From positions 1 through 9,351 of the forward strand of contig CAUCIO010000084.1 in NCBI GenBank assembly GCA_958442925.1: a DNA stretch of 9,351 nt. Reading direction: 5' to 3'. Position numbers and translations under genes: made by a program. This DNA is from an uncultured Clostridium sp. (GTDB lineage Bacteria; Bacillota; Clostridia; Lachnospirales; Lachnospiraceae). Under the pieces are notes generated by a model. That model saw nothing but the letters and a program-made list of their open reading frames with translations. It was not told where the DNA came from and did no database searches. This document shows, piece after piece, positions 1 through 6,887 of this stretch (positions within the stretch are counted from its first letter, which is position 1; every line of letters begins with the position of its first letter).

Positions 1-739
1 CTTCCGGAGTATCATCGATAATCAGCTCTACGCCTGTCATCGTCTCCAGGGTACGGATGTTCCGTCCCTCCCGTCCAATAATCCTTCCTTTCATTTCATC
101 ACTTGGAAGCTGTACAACCGAAATTGTAGTCTCCGCAACATGATCTGCCGCACATCTCTGGATTGCAGTGACGACATATTCTTTTGCCTTCTTGTCTGCA
201 TCTTCCTTCGCCTGCGCTTCCATTTCTTTAATCATCTTCGCAGTATCATGCTTCACATCTTCCTCAACAGATTTTAACAGGTATTCCTTTGCCTGCTCCG
301 ATGTAAGGCCGGAAATCTTCTCCAGCTCCTGCATCCCTTTCTCGTAAAGCTCTTCTACCTCCGTAGTTCTCTTTTTCAGAGCATCCTCACGGGTATTCAG
401 CCCTGCCTCACGTTTTTCAATGGCCTCTGACTTCTTATCCAGATTCTCTTCCTTGCTCAGCACACGTCGTTCATAGCGCTGAAGCTCTGCTCTTCTTTCC
501 TTTGTTTCTTTCTCAAGCTCATTCTTTGTCTTCAGTGACTCTTCCTTCGCTTCAAGGAGAGCTTCTCGCTTCTTTGTCTCTGCAACCTTTAATGCTTCAT
601 CTATTATTTCCCTTGATCGTTCTTCTGCACTGCCAATCTTTGCCTCATAAGTTTTCTTCTGATGATTAACAGCGACGAACCAAGTAATAACAGCAATAAT
701 AACCGCCGTAACAACGCACATAATTATTACTTGTGGCAC
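1..739 (-). CDS. rny: Ribonuclease Y, N-terminal part (cut by window edge)
   Basis: RNase Y is the membrane-anchored endoribonuclease that starts mRNA turnover in many Firmicutes. About 246 codons are visible, where full proteins are about 520 aa. Seen here: a hydrophobic N-terminal helix (about residues 2-24), then a long Glu/Lys/Arg-rich coiled coil (about 28-190), then the start of the KH RNA-binding domain with IIGREGRNIR and the following TLETMTGVELIIDDTPE. The catalytic HD domain would lie beyond position 1. The start is GTG at 739, chosen because AAGGAGG (747-753) sits 7 nt upstream and the protein then opens with its membrane helix; the first in-frame ATG is six codons later, inside that helix. 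The gene follows recA-recX on the same strand but has its own promoter (791-819). The family assignment is firm; the missing half cannot be judged. Confidence 0.95.
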   Translation of the reverse strand, partial: MPQVIIMCVVTAVIIAVITWFVAVNHQKKTYEAKIGSAEERSREIIDEALKVAETKKREALLEAKEESLKTKNELEKETKERRAELQRYERRVLSKEENLDKKSEAIEKREAGLNTREDALKKRTTEVEELYEKGMQELEKISGLTSEQAKEYLLKSVEEDVKHDTAKMIKEMEAQAKEDADKKAKEYVVTAIQRCAADHVAETTISVVQLPSDEMKGRIIGREGRNIRTLETMTGVELIIDDTPE

Positions 740-790
740 AGGAGCACCTCCTTATTTAGTTTTCATTGTACATACCAATACAACACTACA

Positions 791-819
791 ATTTTAAACT
801 GTTTTATACACTATGTCAA
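791..819 (-). promoter_or_regulatory. Predicted sigma-A promoter of rny
   Basis: On the minus strand TTGACA (814-819) is followed by a 17-bp spacer and TAAAAT (791-796). Transcription would start near 784, giving a leader of about 45 nt before the GTG start at 739. The recX-rny gap (740-851) holds no clear rho-independent terminator: a small AAGTG/CACTT hairpin near 832-846 lacks a T-run in the minus direction. Read-through from recA-recX into rny therefore remains possible alongside this promoter. Confidence 0.75.
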
Positions 820-851
820 GTATAATAGGAAGTGTTTCCACTTTTTCGTCA

Positions 852-1460
852 CTATCTAACAAAGGCCTCGGAAAAAACTTTTCTTACTGTGTCATAGGAA
901 AAGCCCTTTCGCATCAGATACGATATCTGCTTTGCCGTCTCTTTCTGATCTGCTTTCTCAGGAGAAAACCGTCGTTTTTCAAGAATATGGCGAATCTGCG
1001 TCTCCTCATCTACCGGATTTTCTTCCAGCAGCCGACTGACGCACTCTCTGCTGACGCCCTTTCGGCTCAGCATGGCACATAGCTCAGCACGGCTTTTTCC
1101 CCTGGCATGAACCTCTATAAAATTCCTGGCATACTCTTCATCGTTGATATATCCATATCTCTTCAGCAGCTCAATCACATAGTCTGCCGCTGCCTGAGGA
1201 TAGCTGCCGTCTTTCAGCTTCCTTCTCAGTTCCTCCTCTGTCCTGGCAGAACACTTCAGCCAGTAGACTGCCCTCTCTCTGGCTCTCCTGAATATAATTT
1301 CACTGAGAATCTTCTGATAAAGCTCCTCTGACAGCTCTCCTCCTTCCTCCAGGCCGAACTGTCTTATCTCGCCCAGATAGAGGGCAAAGGCAAATTCTCC
1401 GTCAACAAAGAGTTTCTTCCTTCTTTTGTCCAGAGTCTCTATTCTGTCAATGATCTTCAT
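852..1460 (-). CDS. recX: Regulatory protein RecX
   Basis: RecX binds RecA filaments and modulates recombination and the SOS response, usually by inhibiting RecA. The 202-aa product is of normal length for Firmicute RecX. It has the all-helical repeat make-up of the family: an N-terminal segment with RRARERAVYWLKCSARTEEELRRKL, then YGYINDEEYARNFI, then SRAELCAMLSRKGVSRECV, and a final repeat ending near GFSYDTVRKVF. The ATG overlaps the recA stop by one base (TAATG at 1458-1462), and only a weak purine-rich sequence precedes it, so translation is probably coupled to recA. It would be transcribed from the SOS-type recA promoter. The recA-recX pair is a widespread arrangement. Confidence is high from context and motif together. 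Confidence 0.95.
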   Translation of the reverse strand: MKIIDRIETLDKRRKKLFVDGEFAFALYLGEIRQFGLEEGGELSEELYQKILSEIIFRRARERAVYWLKCSARTEEELRRKLKDGSYPQAAADYVIELLKRYGYINDEEYARNFIEVHARGKSRAELCAMLSRKGVSRECVSRLLEENPVDEETQIRHILEKRRFSPEKADQKETAKQISYLMRKGFSYDTVRKVFSEAFVR

Positions 1461-2542
1461 TACTCTTCTGAATCAAATTCCGGCATGGCAAGCTTTGCCG
1501 CATCTGCAGCCGCCTTATTCTCTTCGCTTTCAGACTTCTCAGAAGCTCCGTCCAAACTGTACTTAGCGCGAACCTTGGCTTCGATCTCCTGGCACATCTC
1601 CTGATTGGCCTGAAGGAATCCCTTGGCGTTCTCTCTTCCCTGTCCAATCTTACTTCCATTATATGCGTACCAGGCTCCGCTCTTCTCCACAATGTTCTCC
1701 TTCACGGCCAGATCCAGAATATCCCCTTCCTTTGAGATGCCCTTTCCGAACATGATATCGAACTCTGCCTCCTTAAACGGCGGAGCAATTTTATTCTTAA
1801 CAACCTTAATGCGGACGCGGTTTCCAACCATCTCTCCGCCCTGCTTTAAAGTCTCGATTCTTCTGACATCCATACGGACAGAGGAATAGAACTTCAGGGC
1901 ACGGCCTCCTGTAGTAGTCTCAGGATTTCCAAACATCACGCCTACTTTTTCACGGAGCTGGTTAATGAAAATAACGATACAGTTGGACTTGCTGATAATT
2001 GCAGTCAGCTTTCGCAGAGCCTGAGACATCAGCCGGGCCTGAAGTCCCACATGGGAATCTCCCATCTCTCCGTCAATCTCTGCCTTCGGAACCAGAGCCG
2101 CTACCGAGTCCACAATCACAATATCCACAGCGCCGGAGCGAACCATCGTCTCTGTAATCTCAAGAGCCTGCTCTCCGTTATCTGGCTGGGAAATGTAAAG
2201 ATTGTCAATATCAACGCCGATATTCTTCGCATAAACAGGATCCAGCGCATGCTCCGCGTCAATAAATCCTGCAATGCCGCCTCTCTTCTGAACTTCCGCT
2301 ACCATGTGCAGAGCAACGGTCGTCTTACCGCTGGACTCAGGTCCATATACCTCGATAATACGGCCTCTCGGCACGCCGCCCAGCCCCAGAGCAATATCAA
2401 GGCTTAAAGAGCCCGTCGGAACAGTCTCAATATTCATGTTCGCGCTGGAGTCTCCCAGCTTCATCACGGATCCTTTTCCGTATGCTTTCTCAATCTGTGT
2501 CAGTGCGGCGTCAAGCGCCTTCAGTTTTTCTTCCCTATCCAT
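1460..2542 (-). CDS. recA: Recombinase RecA
   Basis: RecA is the ATP-dependent strand-exchange protein of homologous recombination and the co-protease that triggers LexA self-cleavage. Numbering from ATG 2542 (360 aa), it shows the Walker A motif GPESSGKTT (67-75), the catalytic Glu97 in DAEHAL, Walker B VDIVIVD ending near 145, the L1/L2 DNA-binding loop regions, and an acidic C-terminus (EFDSEE). All key residues are intact. An upstream in-frame ATG at 2554 would add MEEM, but the GGAGG at 2548-2552 lies inside that extension and is 5 nt from the ATG at 2542. The resulting N-terminus MDREEKLKAL also fits the family, so 2542 is preferred. It is the first gene of recA-recX, with a LexA-controlled promoter about 115 nt upstream. 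Confidence 0.98.
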   Translation of the reverse strand: MDREEKLKALDAALTQIEKAYGKGSVMKLGDSSANMNIETVPTGSLSLDIALGLGGVPRGRIIEVYGPESSGKTTVALHMVAEVQKRGGIAGFIDAEHALDPVYAKNIGVDIDNLYISQPDNGEQALEITETMVRSGAVDIVIVDSVAALVPKAEIDGEMGDSHVGLQARLMSQALRKLTAIISKSNCIVIFINQLREKVGVMFGNPETTTGGRALKFYSSVRMDVRRIETLKQGGEMVGNRVRIKVVKNKIAPPFKEAEFDIMFGKGISKEGDILDLAVKENIVEKSGAWYAYNGSKIGQGRENAKGFLQANQEMCQEIEAKVRAKYSLDGASEKSESEENKAAADAAKLAMPEFDSEE

Positions 2543-2547
2543 CATTT

Positions 2548-2552
2548 CCTCC
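2548..2552 (-). promoter_or_regulatory. Ribosome binding site deciding the recA start
   Basis: GGAGG on the minus strand lies 5 nt before the ATG at 2542 and only 2 nt before the ATG at 2545. It overlaps codons of the longer reading from 2554, which has no good site of its own. It therefore supports the 360-aa form of RecA over the 364-aa form. Confidence 0.7.
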
Positions 2553-2640
2553 ATCTCTAATTTTTTATCTTGATTTTCCGCATCCTGCGCTGTCTTCTAA
2601 TATGGCGTCAAAAGTCCTTTTCCTTCTTAATTTCGAAAAA

Positions 2641-2654
2641 AGAACAAATGTTCT
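2641..2654. promoter_or_regulatory. LexA (SOS) box of recA
   Basis: The sequence AGAACaaatGTTCT contains the GAAC-N4-GTTC core of the Gram-positive LexA operator (Bacillus type CGAACN4GTTCG), with perfect 5-bp arms. It lies at about +7 to +20 relative to the predicted recA start near 2660, where bound LexA would block initiation or early elongation. Location next to recA makes chance occurrence unlikely. The flanking base differs from the Bacillus consensus (A rather than C). Confidence 0.85.
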
Positions 2655-2666
2655 GTTTATATGACT

Positions 2667-2695
2667 ATAATAGTATAGCCTATCTTAAATGTCAA
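2667..2695 (-). promoter_or_regulatory. Predicted sigma-A promoter of recA-recX
   Basis: On the minus strand TTGACA (2690-2695), a 17-bp spacer and TATTAT (2667-2672). The region upstream of the -35 is A/T-rich, which could serve as an UP element. The predicted start near 2660 leaves a leader of about 115 nt before ATG 2542. The LexA box lies immediately downstream of the -10. Confidence 0.85.
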
Positions 2696-2748
2696 CTGTT
2701 ATTTTGTTTTTATTCTGTATAATCTCAAAAGGAAACTGCTGCTGAAAC

Positions 2749-2794
2749 GGCAGAAAATAAACTCTGAAGCCTGCGAAATGAGGCAGAAAATAAA
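2749..2794 (+). repeat. Imperfect direct repeat pair, 33-bp period
   Basis: The 13-mer GGCAGAAAATAAA occurs exactly at 2749-2761 and 2782-2794. Each copy is preceded by GAAA and a CTGC that can pair with the GCAG in the repeat, so the similarity extends over about 20 bp with a small indel. The 33-bp spacing equals about three helical turns. The function is unknown; it could be a regulator site or a small duplication. Confidence 0.55.
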
Positions 2795-2854
2795 GAATCG
2801 TTTTGTCTTCTCAGTGTATCACATTCCCGACTCTCTGTCCAGCCGTATCCTCCC

Positions 2855-2876
2855 GTTTTTACACGGTTTTTACATG
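2855..2876 (+). repeat. 11-bp tandem repeat upstream of the ktrB promoter
   Basis: GTTTTTACACG (2855-2865) is followed directly by GTTTTTACATG (2866-2876), differing at one base. It lies about 58 bp upstream of the ktrB -35. The one-turn period would place both copies on the same face of the DNA. It may be a regulator site or a chance duplication. Confidence 0.45.
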
Positions 2877-2933
2877 GTTCTCCCTTCCTTGTCTCCTCCT
2901 GGCTTCCGGCCTTCCGACATTTCCCTCTCCCCG

Positions 2934-2962
2934 TTGACATTCCCTCCTGTTCTATATATAAT
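2934..2962 (+). promoter_or_regulatory. Consensus sigma-A promoter of ktrB-ktrA
   Basis: TTGACA (2934-2939), 17-bp spacer, TATAAT (2957-2962): both hexamers match consensus exactly. The predicted start near A2969 gives a leader of only about 25 nt carrying AAGGAG (2981-2986). This leaves no room for a c-di-AMP (ydaO) riboswitch of the kind known upstream of Bacillus ktr genes, and it rules out translation from the in-frame ATG at 2778. Confidence 0.9.
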
Positions 2963-2993
2963 CGTTGTATTATACGGACAAAGGAGTTTTATC

Positions 2994-4340
2994 ATGTTGA
3001 GCAATCGTGTCTGGGCACTGACTCCTGCCAAAATCATTTTAGGCGGGTTCTTTTTGATTATTACAGCTGGAGCTCTTCTTCTGGCTCTTCCTATCTCGTC
3101 AAAAAGCGGAGAATTCACTCCTCTCATTGACGCGTTTTTCACAGCTGTTTCTGCCACCTGTGTGACAGGATTAGTAGTCCATGATACCTATACCTACTGG
3201 TCCCTGTTCGGCCAGTCTGTCATCCTGCTCCTGATTCAGATAGGAGGAATGGGAGTTGTCACCCTGGCGATTGCCATTACCATTCTTTCCGGAAGGAAAA
3301 TCGGCTTAAAGCAGCGCTTTGTCATGCAGGAATCCATCTCAGCCCCTCAGGTAGGCGGCATCGTCCGCATGACGAACTTTATCATCAAAGGCACCCTGAT
3401 TCTGGAATTAATCGGAGCTCTTCTCATGGCAGTTCAGTTCTGCCCCCAGTTCGGCATTCTGAAAGGAATCTGGTTTTCCATATTCCATTCTATCTCCGCC
3501 TTCTGCAACGCTGGCTTTGATCTGATGGGAGGGACTTCAGGCCTTTACTCCTCTCTCACCAGCTATCATTCCAATCCTCTGATTGTAATTCCTGTGATGC
3601 TTCTCATAGTAATCGGAGGAATCGGTTTTTTTGTATGGGATGATGTAATCAAACACAAACAGAACTGCAAAGCGTTCCGCCTTCAGACAAAGGTAGTTCT
3701 TACCTCTACCTTTTTTCTGATTCTGATTCCGGCGGTTCTCTTCTTTTTATTTGAATTTACTCCTCAGCGCTGGGCAGGCTATTCTCTGGGAGACCGGATC
3801 TATGCGTCTATATTCCAGTCAGTCACTCCCAGGACAGCTGGCTTTAATACAGTGGCTTTAGACGGACTTTCCACCCAGGCCCAGCTCGTAACGATTATGT
3901 TAATGATTATCGGCGGCTCTCCCGGCTCTACAGCCGGAGGAATTAAGACTACCACCTTTGCTGTGGCCATCCTGTGTATTCGCTCTGTATTTCAGAACCA
4001 GGAAGGCATCCACTGCTATAAACGGAGGATCCCCTATGAGATTCTGAGAAATGCCATTGCCATTCTGGTATTGTATCTGGGCCTGTTTTTAGCAGCCAGC
4101 TTTCTCATTACCTGGGCAGACGGCGTAACGCTGATGGAATCCTCTTTCGAAGCGGCCTCGGCCATTGCCACAGTAGGGCTTTCTCTGGGTATTACGGAGG
4201 ATCTGAGCATATTTTCAAAAGTGATTCTGATTCTTTTAATGTACTTCGGGCGGGTCGGCGGACTTACCATGCTCTACGCCCTCACAAACCATAAAAAATT
4301 CCCCTTCCACCTGCCTGAGGAAAAAATCACGGTAGGGTAG
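2994..4340 (+). CDS. ktrB: Potassium transporter membrane subunit, KtrB/TrkH family
   Basis: This is the pore subunit of a Ktr/Trk K+ uptake system in the cytoplasmic membrane. The 448-aa protein has the four pore-loop repeats of the superfamily, each with a selectivity-filter glycine: TCVTG (55-59), CNAGF (171-175), RTAGF (280-284) and ATVGL (392-396). The intramembrane gating loop GGSPGSTAGGIK (307-318) and the late FGRVGGLT are also present. Length fits KtrB rather than longer TrkH proteins. The start at 2994 is chosen for AAGGAG 7 nt upstream and because the consensus promoter lies just before it; the frame is open back to 2778, but that part is upstream of the transcription start. It is followed after 30 nt by its regulatory partner. 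Whether uptake is Na+-coupled cannot be read from the sequence. Confidence 0.95.
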   Translation: MLSNRVWALTPAKIILGGFFLIITAGALLLALPISSKSGEFTPLIDAFFTAVSATCVTGLVVHDTYTYWSLFGQSVILLLIQIGGMGVVTLAIAITILSGRKIGLKQRFVMQESISAPQVGGIVRMTNFIIKGTLILELIGALLMAVQFCPQFGILKGIWFSIFHSISAFCNAGFDLMGGTSGLYSSLTSYHSNPLIVIPVMLLIVIGGIGFFVWDDVIKHKQNCKAFRLQTKVVLTSTFFLILIPAVLFFLFEFTPQRWAGYSLGDRIYASIFQSVTPRTAGFNTVALDGLSTQAQLVTIMLMIIGGSPGSTAGGIKTTTFAVAILCIRSVFQNQEGIHCYKRRIPYEILRNAIAILVLYLGLFLAASFLITWADGVTLMESSFEAASAIATVGLSLGITEDLSIFSKVILILLMYFGRVGGLTMLYALTNHKKFPFHLPEEKITVG

Positions 4341-4370
4341 CAGCTGGAAGGGACAGACGGAGGTGTTTTT

Positions 4371-5024
4371 ATGAAATCAATTCTTTTAATTGGCCTGGGA
4401 CGTTTCGGCGCTACTATGGCTATGAAGCTTCACGAACTAAAGCATGAAGTGATGGCCATTGATATTTCGGAGGAGCGTATTAACACTATTCTTCCCTATG
4501 TTACCAGCGCTCAGATTGGAGACTGTACAAATGAACAGTATATGTCCTCCATCGGAGTCAGGAATTTCGATCTGTGTGTTGTGGCGATTGGAGACAATTT
4601 CCAGAGCTCTCTGGAAACCACCGCTCTTTTAAAAGATCTGGGGGCCAAGTTCGTGCTCTCCCGCGCCAACCGGGACATTCATGCCAAATTTCTCCTGAGA
4701 AACGGGGCGGATCAGGTAGTCTATCCGGAAAAGGAGATGGCTATCCGGTCGGCAGTCCGCTACAGCTCTGACAACATTTTCGACTACATTGAGCTGACGC
4801 CGGATCACTCCATTTATGAAGTCCCCGTTCCGTCCAGCTGGGTAGACAAAAGTATTGTACAGATTAATGTGCGGAATAAGTACCATATCTCTATTCTGGC
4901 TGTGAAGCTGGGACAGGAGCTCAGCTCTCTCCCAGGCGCAGATTATGTTTTCCTTGGCACTGAGACTCTGGTCATAATGGGAGCCAATACGGATATTAAA
5001 AAATTTCTTTCCACCGTTAAATAG
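4371..5024 (+). CDS. ktrA: Potassium transporter regulatory subunit, KtrA/TrkA (RCK) family
   Basis: This is the cytoplasmic ring-forming subunit that binds nucleotide and gates KtrB. The 217-aa product is a single RCK unit, as in KtrA, not the doubled TrkA of E. coli. The RCK_N Rossmann domain (about 1-120) has GLGRFG (8-13) and the acidic residue Asp31 at the end of the second strand, where an adenine nucleotide ribose binds. The RCK_C domain (about 135-217) follows and contains VPVPSSWVDKSIVQINVRNKY. In Firmicute homologues RCK_C binds c-di-AMP, which shuts the channel; that is family knowledge and not visible here. GGAGGTG (4359-4365) lies 5 nt before the ATG. It forms an operon with ktrB and ends at the terminator 5035-5085. 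Confidence 0.95.
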   Translation: MKSILLIGLGRFGATMAMKLHELKHEVMAIDISEERINTILPYVTSAQIGDCTNEQYMSSIGVRNFDLCVVAIGDNFQSSLETTALLKDLGAKFVLSRANRDIHAKFLLRNGADQVVYPEKEMAIRSAVRYSSDNIFDYIELTPDHSIYEVPVPSSWVDKSIVQINVRNKYHISILAVKLGQELSSLPGADYVFLGTETLVIMGANTDIKKFLSTVK

Positions 5025-5034
5025 AAAAACGCGC

Positions 5035-5085
5035 AAAAGGAAGCGCACCGCCTCGTTCACCAGGGCGGAACGCTTCCTTTTTCTT
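5035..5085. terminator. Strong hairpin terminator, probably bidirectional
   Basis: AAAAGGAAGCG (5035-5045) pairs with CGCTTCCTTTT (5071-5081). An inner stem, CCGCC (5048-5052) with GGCGG (5064-5068), closes an 11-nt loop. On the plus strand the stem runs into TTTTTCTT and ends ktrB-ktrA. On the minus strand it is followed by T-rich sequence (TTTTGCGCGTTTTT) and would end the subtilase-hydrolase operon, whose last stop codon (5084-5086) overlaps its edge. Confidence 0.9.
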
Positions 5086-5902
5086 AAAGTTCCATGATGG
5101 TTCCCGTCTCGAGAAGCCTGCATCTGTCTTTCAGAGCTTCTTTCATTTTCCCAATCCCATATATTCCCGTACAGTGGACTGGCATCAAAACAGGAATCTC
5201 CAGTTCCTTCAAAGCTTCAATTGTCTGGTCAATTCTCTCAGATCCTGCCGCTGACAGATGCATGCCTGCCAGGACGCTGTAAACCGGCCTGCCTGGGAAA
5301 GAGCGTTTCACATAAGAGAGACAGTTTACAATGCCTGCGTGGCAGCATCCGGCAAACACACACAGGCCTTTTTCCGTATCGATTACAAGCAGCTGCTCAT
5401 CTTCCATGTAATCCGGCTCTTTCTCCCCGTCTCTGTCAATGAAGAAAATCCCCGGCCTCTTCTCAAATGGCACTGTGTAGGGCACGTTTCCCAGCACCCA
5501 CACTCCCGGAAAAATTTCCTGCTTATCCTCTGTGAGCACTTCCGCTCCTCTGAGAAGCTCCTGCTTCCACGGAATGCCGATAAGCCGGTAGGATTTTTTG
5601 TCATCATTAACTGCCTGCTTATTTAAAAAAGCTGTCTTTCGCACGTACACAGGCGGCAGGGCCTTCTGTTTTGCCAGATATTCCAGGCCGCCGCAGTGGT
5701 CGAAATGGCCATGGCTTAAAATAATGGCGTCCAGATCTGACAGCGTCTCCCCCAGCCTCTCTGCATTATGCAGAAAAATATCTGTCTGTCCTGTGTCAAA
5801 CAGCAGTTTTCTTCCCTGGTGGAAAATCAGGACAGAGAGTCCGTGCTCTGCCAGAAACCCTCTTTTTCCCGCTGTATTTTCGTTTAATACTGCAAATTTC
5901 AT
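5084..5902 (-). CDS. Metallo-beta-lactamase-fold hydrolase (COG1237 type)
   Basis: A 272-aa metal-dependent hydrolase of unknown substrate. The metal-binding motif is complete: SHGHFDHCGG (His64, His66, Asp68, His69), then His188 in FAGCCHAGIVN, and His243 in MPVHCTG; AGMHL near 212-216 is also typical. The LFDTGQ strand near 34-39 and PDYMEDEQLLVIDT (163-176) match the subgroup often labelled 7,8-dihydropterin-6-yl-methyl-4-(ribofuranosyl)aminobenzene 5'-phosphate synthase, from an archaeal member. That name should not be taken as a function here. There is no signal peptide, so it is cytoplasmic. ATG 5902 is chosen because AAGGAG (5908-5913) lies 5 nt upstream; a TTG at 5923 would overlap the preceding gene. 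It lies 13 nt after the subtilase gene and is probably co-transcribed with it. Confidence 0.9.
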   Translation of the reverse strand: MKFAVLNENTAGKRGFLAEHGLSVLIFHQGRKLLFDTGQTDIFLHNAERLGETLSDLDAIILSHGHFDHCGGLEYLAKQKALPPVYVRKTAFLNKQAVNDDKKSYRLIGIPWKQELLRGAEVLTEDKQEIFPGVWVLGNVPYTVPFEKRPGIFFIDRDGEKEPDYMEDEQLLVIDTEKGLCVFAGCCHAGIVNCLSYVKRSFPGRPVYSVLAGMHLSAAGSERIDQTIEALKELEIPVLMPVHCTGIYGIGKMKEALKDRCRLLETGTIMEL

Positions 5903-5915
5903 TCCTTCTCCTTTT

Positions 5916-6806
5916 CTATTCAACCAAGCGTTCTACATCGAGAAGCCCCCATCCCTGCTGGTTCCTTGGAAGGCCTAAATCTACTGCCCTCTCCCTCAGG
6001 CGGAGCTTTACCTCTAAATTCGTCATATCCGGATATTTTTCCAACAGCAGGGCGATCGCCCCTGACACCAGAGGCGTCGACATGGACGTGCCGCTCTTGT
6101 CTGTATAGCATCCTTTCCTGGCCGCACAGCTGATAATATGAGATCCAGGCGCTACAATATCCGGTTTCAGCACGCAGGCACTGGTAGGGCCTCTCCCAGA
6201 GTAATCAATCATTCTGCTTCCGGCTACATCCACCTCCTTGTAATCGTCTGAACAGCCCACTGTAATCACCTTTCTGCTGATTCCAGGCGTAGTAATCGTG
6301 TAACGGCCAGGCCCGTTATTTCCAGCTGCTACCACTACCACAAGCCCTGCGTCCCAGGCAGCATCCACGCCTTTTACAAGAGCTGAATTCTCATTCATCC
6401 CCTTCTTATTAAAAGAACCTACCGCTATGTTGACAATCCTGATTCCGAACTCCTCTTTGTGTTCCCGAATCCATTTCAGACCTGCCAGGACATCGGAAGC
6501 GTATCCATTTCCCCGCTGATCCAGCACCTTCAGGCAGATGAGACTGCAGCCTGGCGCCACTCCGTGGTATCGTCCGCCTGACTCCAGACCAGCCCCGCCG
6601 ATAATCCCTGCAATATGAGTGCCATGGCCGTTATCGTCGTAGGGTTCTCTCCTGCTTCTGACAAAATCTGAAAAACTGACGACTCTATCTTCAAAATCCC
6701 GATGAAGGAAAATCCCTGTATCCAGAACTGCTACTCCCACTTGTTTTCCTGTCAGGCCAAGCCGGTATGCTCCGTCGCAGTGAATCCAATTCTTTGCCTG
6801 ATCCAT
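5916..6806 (-). CDS. Subtilisin-like serine protease (peptidase S8, AprX-like)
   Basis: A 296-aa subtilase with an intact catalytic triad: Asp29 (AVLDTG), His61 (NGHGTHIAG) and Ser241 (SGTSMSTP), plus the oxyanion Asn163 (AAGNNG). The protein starts almost directly at the catalytic domain. There is no signal peptide, no inhibitor_I9 propeptide and no C-terminal extension, so it is a minimal, probably intracellular enzyme closest in style to AprX-type subtilases of Firmicutes. An in-frame TAG at 6828-6830 and the absence of other start codons after it fix the ATG at 6806. The ribosome binding site is weak: AAGGAA is rather far away and GGGA is closer. It is the first gene of a two-gene unit with the metallo-hydrolase and is divergent from the DUF2726 gene. 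The physiological substrate is unknown. Confidence 0.93.
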   Translation of the reverse strand: MDQAKNWIHCDGAYRLGLTGKQVGVAVLDTGIFLHRDFEDRVVSFSDFVRSRREPYDDNGHGTHIAGIIGGAGLESGGRYHGVAPGCSLICLKVLDQRGNGYASDVLAGLKWIREHKEEFGIRIVNIAVGSFNKKGMNENSALVKGVDAAWDAGLVVVVAAGNNGPGRYTITTPGISRKVITVGCSDDYKEVDVAGSRMIDYSGRGPTSACVLKPDIVAPGSHIISCAARKGCYTDKSGTSMSTPLVSGAIALLLEKYPDMTNLEVKLRLRERAVDLGLPRNQQGWGLLDVERLVE

Positions 6807-6858
6807 TCTGTTTTCCCTATTCCTTTTCTATCAGGATATTCAGACGGACATGGCAGTG

Positions 6859-6887
6859 TATACAGAGCTTCTTCTCTATGGTATAAT
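6859..6887 (+). promoter_or_regulatory. Predicted promoter of the DUF2726 gene
   Basis: TATACA (6859-6864), 17-bp spacer, TATAAT (6882-6887), with TG at 6879-6880 forming an extended -10 (TGGTATAAT). The predicted start near 6894 gives a leader of about 30 nt to ATG 6925. This position also rejects the longer reading from 6850. Confidence 0.7.

Larger units (their letters stand above)
2543..2993. other. recA-ktrB divergent intergenic region
   Basis: This stretch of about 450 bp has no convincing gene. From left to right it holds the recA leader (about 115 nt, A/G-rich on the minus strand, with no recognised riboswitch), the LexA box (2641-2654), the recA promoter (2667-2695) with an A/T-rich upstream part (2699-2730), an imperfect repeat pair (2749-2794), a short 11-bp tandem repeat (2855-2876), a strongly pyrimidine-rich stretch on the plus strand (about 2878-2950), and the ktrB promoter (2934-2962). 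Open frames crossing it lack a usable ribosome binding site or promoter. Confidence 0.7.

Noticed and set aside
2695..2723. Second plus-strand promoter with TATAAT at 2718-2723
   Set aside because: The hexamer at the -35 distance (ACTGTT) is poor and no gene or defined transcript follows; the A/T box is better explained as upstream sequence of the recA promoter.
2725..2940. 71-codon minus-strand open frame in the recA-ktrB gap
   Set aside because: AGGAGG is only about 2 nt from its ATG, there is no promoter, and the Arg/Ser-rich composition looks like the shadow of a pyrimidine-rich stretch.
2778..2993. In-frame N-terminal extension of KtrB back to an ATG at 2778
   Set aside because: No ribosome binding site at 2778, the consensus promoter and AAGGAG just before 2994 fit the shorter start, and the extension has no resemblance to KtrB N-termini.
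4629..5123. 164-codon minus-strand open frame opposite ktrA
   Set aside because: It crosses the strong terminator and is antisense to an intact RCK protein; no start signals.
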